Source: Streptomyces sp. TG1A-60
Lineage (GTDB): Bacteria; Actinomycetota; Actinomycetes; Streptomycetales; Streptomycetaceae
Direction of reading: 5' to 3'
Assembly (NCBI RefSeq): GCF_037201975.1
Contig: NZ_CP147520.1
Location: 3,658,001 to 3,722,000, forward strand
DNA: 64,000 bases
Shown: piece after piece, positions 61,549-64,000 of the stretch
How positions within the stretch are numbered: the first letter of the stretch is position 1
Layout of the letters: the number at the start of each line of letters is the position of its first letter
Notes under the pieces: generated by a model
Databases searched by the model: none
Seen by the model: the letters and a program-made list of their open reading frames with translations, nothing else
What the model was told of the DNA's origin: nothing
Made by a program: the position numbers and the translations under genes

Positions 61549-62001
61549 TCAGTTCATCCGCTTCAGGTCCCGGGCGCTCATTCCGAACAGCACATTCGGC
61601 TGCGCGTACTTGAAGGTGTAGCCAGCGACGAGAGCGGCGGCAATGAACTCGCCATTGGTGACGTACCTGCCGGTTGCCCGCTCCATCACGTGTTTCACGC
61701 TGTAGCTGCTGGCGGCAGGGGTCTTGATCGGCGTGACGTTCTCGCGCAGCCACTCGGCCGTCTCCATCACCATGGCCACGCTTCCGCCCAACTCCTCGCG
61801 GCCGGCGGCGAGGTCGGTCCGGCGCTGCTCGGCCGTCTTGCGAAGGGGATCGAAAACGCCGATGCCGAAGGAGTTGAGCCGCGGATGCTGCTGCATCACC
61901 TCAGCCAAGGCAGCGATCTGTCGGCGGGCCACCAGATACGCCACTCCTGTGGCTGCCTGGTGGGCGTGAACCTCAGCCTTGCTGCGACGGTTCCTGGTCA
62001 T
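61549..62001 (-). CDS. Hypothetical protein of the accessory region
   Basis: A 150-residue protein beginning MTRNRRSKAEVHAHQAATGV. The N-terminal half is a predicted helical Ala/Arg region (YLVARRQIAALAEVMQQHP) and the C-terminal half contains NGEFIAAALVAGYTFKYAQPN and ARDLKRMN. I recall similar short proteins from Streptomyces phage and plasmid-type regions but cannot name a family. The ATG at 62001 has GGAGCAC upstream; an ATG at 62013 is an alternative. It is bounded by the transposon stack and the ABC exporter. Confidence 0.6.
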   Translation of the reverse strand: MTRNRRSKAEVHAHQAATGVAYLVARRQIAALAEVMQQHPRLNSFGIGVFDPLRKTAEQRRTDLAAGREELGGSVAMVMETAEWLRENVTPIKTPAASSYSVKHVMERATGRYVTNGEFIAAALVAGYTFKYAQPNVLFGMSARDLKRMN

Positions 62002-62275
62002 CGTGTGCTCCATCGGACGGGACGCCCCACGTCCACCCCGCCGCAGATACTTGGATGACCTGGCGGAACGCTGCTGCGCGATTCGGGGAACCTTGTCTTC
62101 GCCGCCACGATGGACGTGGGCCACCATGACTCGGAGCGGGCAGGCGCGATCTGCCATGCACAGCATATGGCCCAGCCCAGCCCCGTCCCGGCAATTCGGG
62201 GAGATCCGCCGACGGAGCCATTCCGACGACCGGCTCAACCACCGGTTCATTCGGCCCGGAGTCCTCTGATACCGC

Positions 62276-62324
62276 CTGACAGCTGTCGACGACCGCTGTC
62301 AGCGTGCTGTCCGCGGACTGTCAG
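62276..62324 (+). promoter_or_regulatory. CTGTCAG repeats upstream of the ABC exporter: candidate operator
   Basis: CTGACAG (62276-62282) and CTGTCAG (62296-62302) form an inverted repeat, and CTGTCAG occurs again at 62318-62324, with two weaker CTGTC copies between. Spacing is about 20-22 bp. They lie 62-110 bp before the ATP-binding protein gene. The rest of the gap 62002-62385 (384 bp) holds nothing that I recognise. Confidence 0.5.
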
Positions 62325-62385
62325 CCGGGCCCGGCACCGTCATGGTCATCGAGAACGACGAGGACCTGACAAGGAGTTGTTGAAC

Positions 62386-63348
62386 ATGGCGTACGCGATC
62401 CGGGCCGAGGGACTGGTCAAGAAGTACGGCGACTTCACCGCCCTGGACGGCGTCGACCTGGAGGTGCCGGCCGGCAAGGTCGTCGGAGTCCTGGGCCCCA
62501 ACGGCGCCGGCAAGACCACCACCGTGCGCATCCTGGCCACGCTGATGCGCCCCGACGGCGGGCACGCCACCGTCGGCGGCCACGACATCGTCAAGGCCCC
62601 GGTCAGGGTCCGGCAGCTGATCGGGCTGACCGGTCAGTACGCCTCCGTGGACGAGACCCTGTCCGGCGCCGAGAACCTGGTGCTCATCGGGCGGCTGCTC
62701 GGCCTCTCCCGACGCGATGCGAAGGCGCGGGCAGCCGAGCTCCTGGAGAACTTCTCCCTCGCCGAGGCGGCCCGCAAGCCGATCGCCACCTTCTCCGGCG
62801 GTATGCGCCGGCGTCTGGACCTGGCCGCCTCCTTGGTCGGCCGGCCCCAGGTGCTCTTCCTGGACGAGCCCACCACCGGCCTGGACCCGCATGCCCGGCA
62901 GGAGGTCTGGGATGTTGTGCGGCAGCTGGTCGCCGACGGCTCCACGGTGCTGCTCACCACCCAGTATTTGGAGGAGGCCGACCAACTCGCCGACTCCATC
63001 ACCGTCTTCGACAAGGGCCGCAAGGTCGCCGAAGGCCGACCCGGTGAGCTCAAGCGCCGCGTCGGCGGCCAGATCCTCCAGGTCCGGCCCACCGTGGCCG
63101 CCGACGTGCCGCAGGTCGCCGGGATGCTCACCGAGCTGACCGGACACGCCCCCGCCCAGGAGGACTCCGGCGTACTCACCGTGCCGGCCGATGACCCGCT
63201 GATCGTCGCCGCGGTCGCCCGCCGCCTGGACGGCGCCGGCATCACCGCCGACGAACTCGGCCTGCGGCTGCCGAGCCTGGACGAGGTCTTCCTCGCCCTG
63301 ACCGGACACGCGCCCGCCGTCACCGACGACCTGCCCGTCGCCGTCTGA
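62386..63348 (+). CDS. DrrA-like ABC transporter ATP-binding protein
   Basis: A 320-residue ABC ATPase of the daunorubicin-resistance type. Walker A is GPNGAGKTTTVRIL, the Q-loop is LTGQYASVDE, the signature is FSGGMRRRLDLAAS, Walker B is VLFLDEPTTGLDP, and the H-switch residue lies in STVLLTTQYLEEAD with Gln in place of the usual His. A C-terminal about 90-residue extension (LQVRPTVAADVPQV) is as in DrrA. It exports a drug-like or hydrophobic compound together with the permease 46 bp downstream. ATG 62386 with AAGGAG upstream. A bound operator for a TetR-like regulator is suspected upstream. Confidence 0.94.
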   Translation: MAYAIRAEGLVKKYGDFTALDGVDLEVPAGKVVGVLGPNGAGKTTTVRILATLMRPDGGHATVGGHDIVKAPVRVRQLIGLTGQYASVDETLSGAENLVLIGRLLGLSRRDAKARAAELLENFSLAEAARKPIATFSGGMRRRLDLAASLVGRPQVLFLDEPTTGLDPHARQEVWDVVRQLVADGSTVLLTTQYLEEADQLADSITVFDKGRKVAEGRPGELKRRVGGQILQVRPTVAADVPQVAGMLTELTGHAPAQEDSGVLTVPADDPLIVAAVARRLDGAGITADELGLRLPSLDEVFLALTGHAPAVTDDLPVAV

Positions 63349-63394
63349 GCCCCCAGATCCCGTTCCACGCAGACTTTCCCGAGAGGACCTTGTC

Positions 63395-64000
63395 ATGAGT
63401 ATCCAGTCCCTCAGCGCCCACGCCGAACTCCCCAGCCGTATCGGCCTCGCGCAGACCGCCCAGCACAGCCTCGCCCTTGCCGGCCGCGGCGTCACCAAGT
63501 TCATGAAGTCGCCGATCCAGCTGGTCGACGTAATCCTCACCCCGATCATCAGCCTGCTGATGTTCGTCTACCTCTTCGGGGAGGCCATGTCCGGCGGCGA
63601 CACCGACCGCTACCTGCAGCTCGTCACCCCCGGCGTCATGGTCATGGCCGTCTTCCAGGCCAGCGTCGGCATCGGCGCCTCGCTCTGCGCGGACGCAAGT
63701 ACCGGAATCTTCGACCGGTTCCGCAGCATGCCGATCGCCCGCTCCAGCCCCCTGATAGGCGCCGTCCTTGCCGACATCGTCCGCTATGTCGTCTGTCTGG
63801 GCACCCTGGTCGTCCTCGCCCTGGTCATGGGCTACCGCGTCGAGACCGGCCCGGTCGCCTCGCTCGCCGCGCTCGCCCTGCTCGTCGGCTTCGCCCTCAG
63901 CTTCTCCTGGATCTCGGTGTACCTCGGCATGCTGATCAAGAACCCCGCCTCTGTTCAGGGCCTGATGACCATCCTTATCCTGCCACTCACCTTCGCCAGC
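63395..64000 (+). CDS. DrrB-like ABC-2 permease, 3' end off the edge
   Basis: The first 202 residues of an ABC-2 type membrane subunit, beginning MSIQSLSAHAELPSRIGLAQ at an ATG with GAGAGGAC upstream. At least four hydrophobic helices are visible (VILTPIISLLMFVYLFG, VMVMAVFQASVGIGASL, CLGTLVVLALVMGY, LLVGFALSFSWISVYLG). GIFDRFRSMPIARS in the loop is the conserved EAA-like segment of DrrB proteins. It pairs with the upstream ATPase. The end of the gene is outside the window. Confidence 0.92.
   Translation, partial: MSIQSLSAHAELPSRIGLAQTAQHSLALAGRGVTKFMKSPIQLVDVILTPIISLLMFVYLFGEAMSGGDTDRYLQLVTPGVMVMAVFQASVGIGASLCADASTGIFDRFRSMPIARSSPLIGAVLADIVRYVVCLGTLVVLALVMGYRVETGPVASLAALALLVGFALSFSWISVYLGMLIKNPASVQGLMTILILPLTFAS

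Noticed and set aside
54908..62300. A duplicated tRNA 3' end (attR) or integrase for the accessory region
   Set aside because: I looked for the T-arm sequence GGGTTCAAATCCC and for tyrosine or serine recombinase motifs downstream and found neither in this window.
1..64000. CRISPR arrays, rRNA genes, replication origin or a biosynthetic gene cluster
   Set aside because: No regularly spaced repeats, no rRNA sequence, no DnaA-box cluster and no NRPS, PKS or other core biosynthetic enzyme was seen.

Overview
The window is a high-GC actinobacterial chromosome segment, almost certainly from Streptomyces. The order holB, tmk, topA, hppA, bldG, tad cluster, acsA, nhaA, marP-like, nth, crp, wblA and a class A PBP is the order I remember for the S. 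coelicolor SCO3540-SCO3583 region. Much of it also matches M. tuberculosis Rv3644c-Rv3683. All comparisons with other genomes are from memory; nothing was searched.

Layout. (1) 1-15.7 kb, mostly minus strand: a truncated TAP-type peptidase lipoprotein, holB (frameshifted as read), a membrane-thymidylate kinase-coiled-coil fusion, topA, a small membrane protein, the wreck of a Ser/Thr-kinase gene, a methyltransferase, a lipoprotein and the proton-pumping pyrophosphatase hppA. (2) 16.0-19.5 kb: the developmental switch bldG with its anti-sigma partner, divergent from an MrfA/YprA-type helicase. (3) 19.7-24.9 kb: a minus-strand Tad/Flp-type pilus operon (TadZ, TadA, TadB, TadC, a DUF4244 Flp-pilin-like peptide, TadE, TadG-like) with several 4-bp stop/start overlaps. 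(4) 25.6-37.9 kb: a HAD phosphatase, a candidate RNA-polymerase-binding ncRNA (Ms1/scr3559 position), a Fic-like protein with a degenerate motif, a CooC-like ATPase, a deacetylase-like lipoprotein, a SulP-carbonic anhydrase fusion, acsA, nhaA, a holin-X-like protein and an epoxide-hydrolase-like enzyme. (5) 38-54.8 kb: a MarP-like protease, two Nudix enzymes, nth, crp with its upstream repeats, a nucleotidyltransferase, an MBL hydrolase, RidA, two overlapping ArsA-like ATPases, wblA, a bifunctional PBP, YqeY, a phosphoesterase and a Pr6Pr membrane protein. (6) 54.8-62.3 kb, accessory: tRNA-Pro(CGG), a DUF2182-DUF1326 gene pair bracketed by about 110-bp imperfect direct repeats, then a transposon stack (a frameshifted IS630-type element next to an IS256-type element that is itself split by an intact ISL3-type element with 33-bp perfect ends and an 8-bp target duplication). 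(7) 62.4-64 kb: a DrrA/DrrB-like ABC exporter running off the edge.

How the genes work together. The core part mixes replication and topology (holB, tmk, topA), energy and ion handling (hppA, nhaA, SulP-CA), central carbon entry (acsA) and the developmental and stress regulators bldG, crp and wblA. Several genes look leaderless: a TANNNT box lies 6-7 nt before the start codon.

Data quality. Four reading frames break exactly at G/C homopolymers (1715-1719, 28820-28824, 57535-57538, 61231-61237), one of them in the essential gene holB. Homopolymer-length errors in the assembly are the simplest explanation, at least for holB and the deacetylase-like gene. The most interesting candidates for follow-up are the Cys-rich DUF2182-DUF1326 cassette with its flanking repeats, the ncRNA at 26.6-26.8 kb, the degenerate Fic protein and the E5-Y6 pilin-like signature in the DUF4244 peptide.
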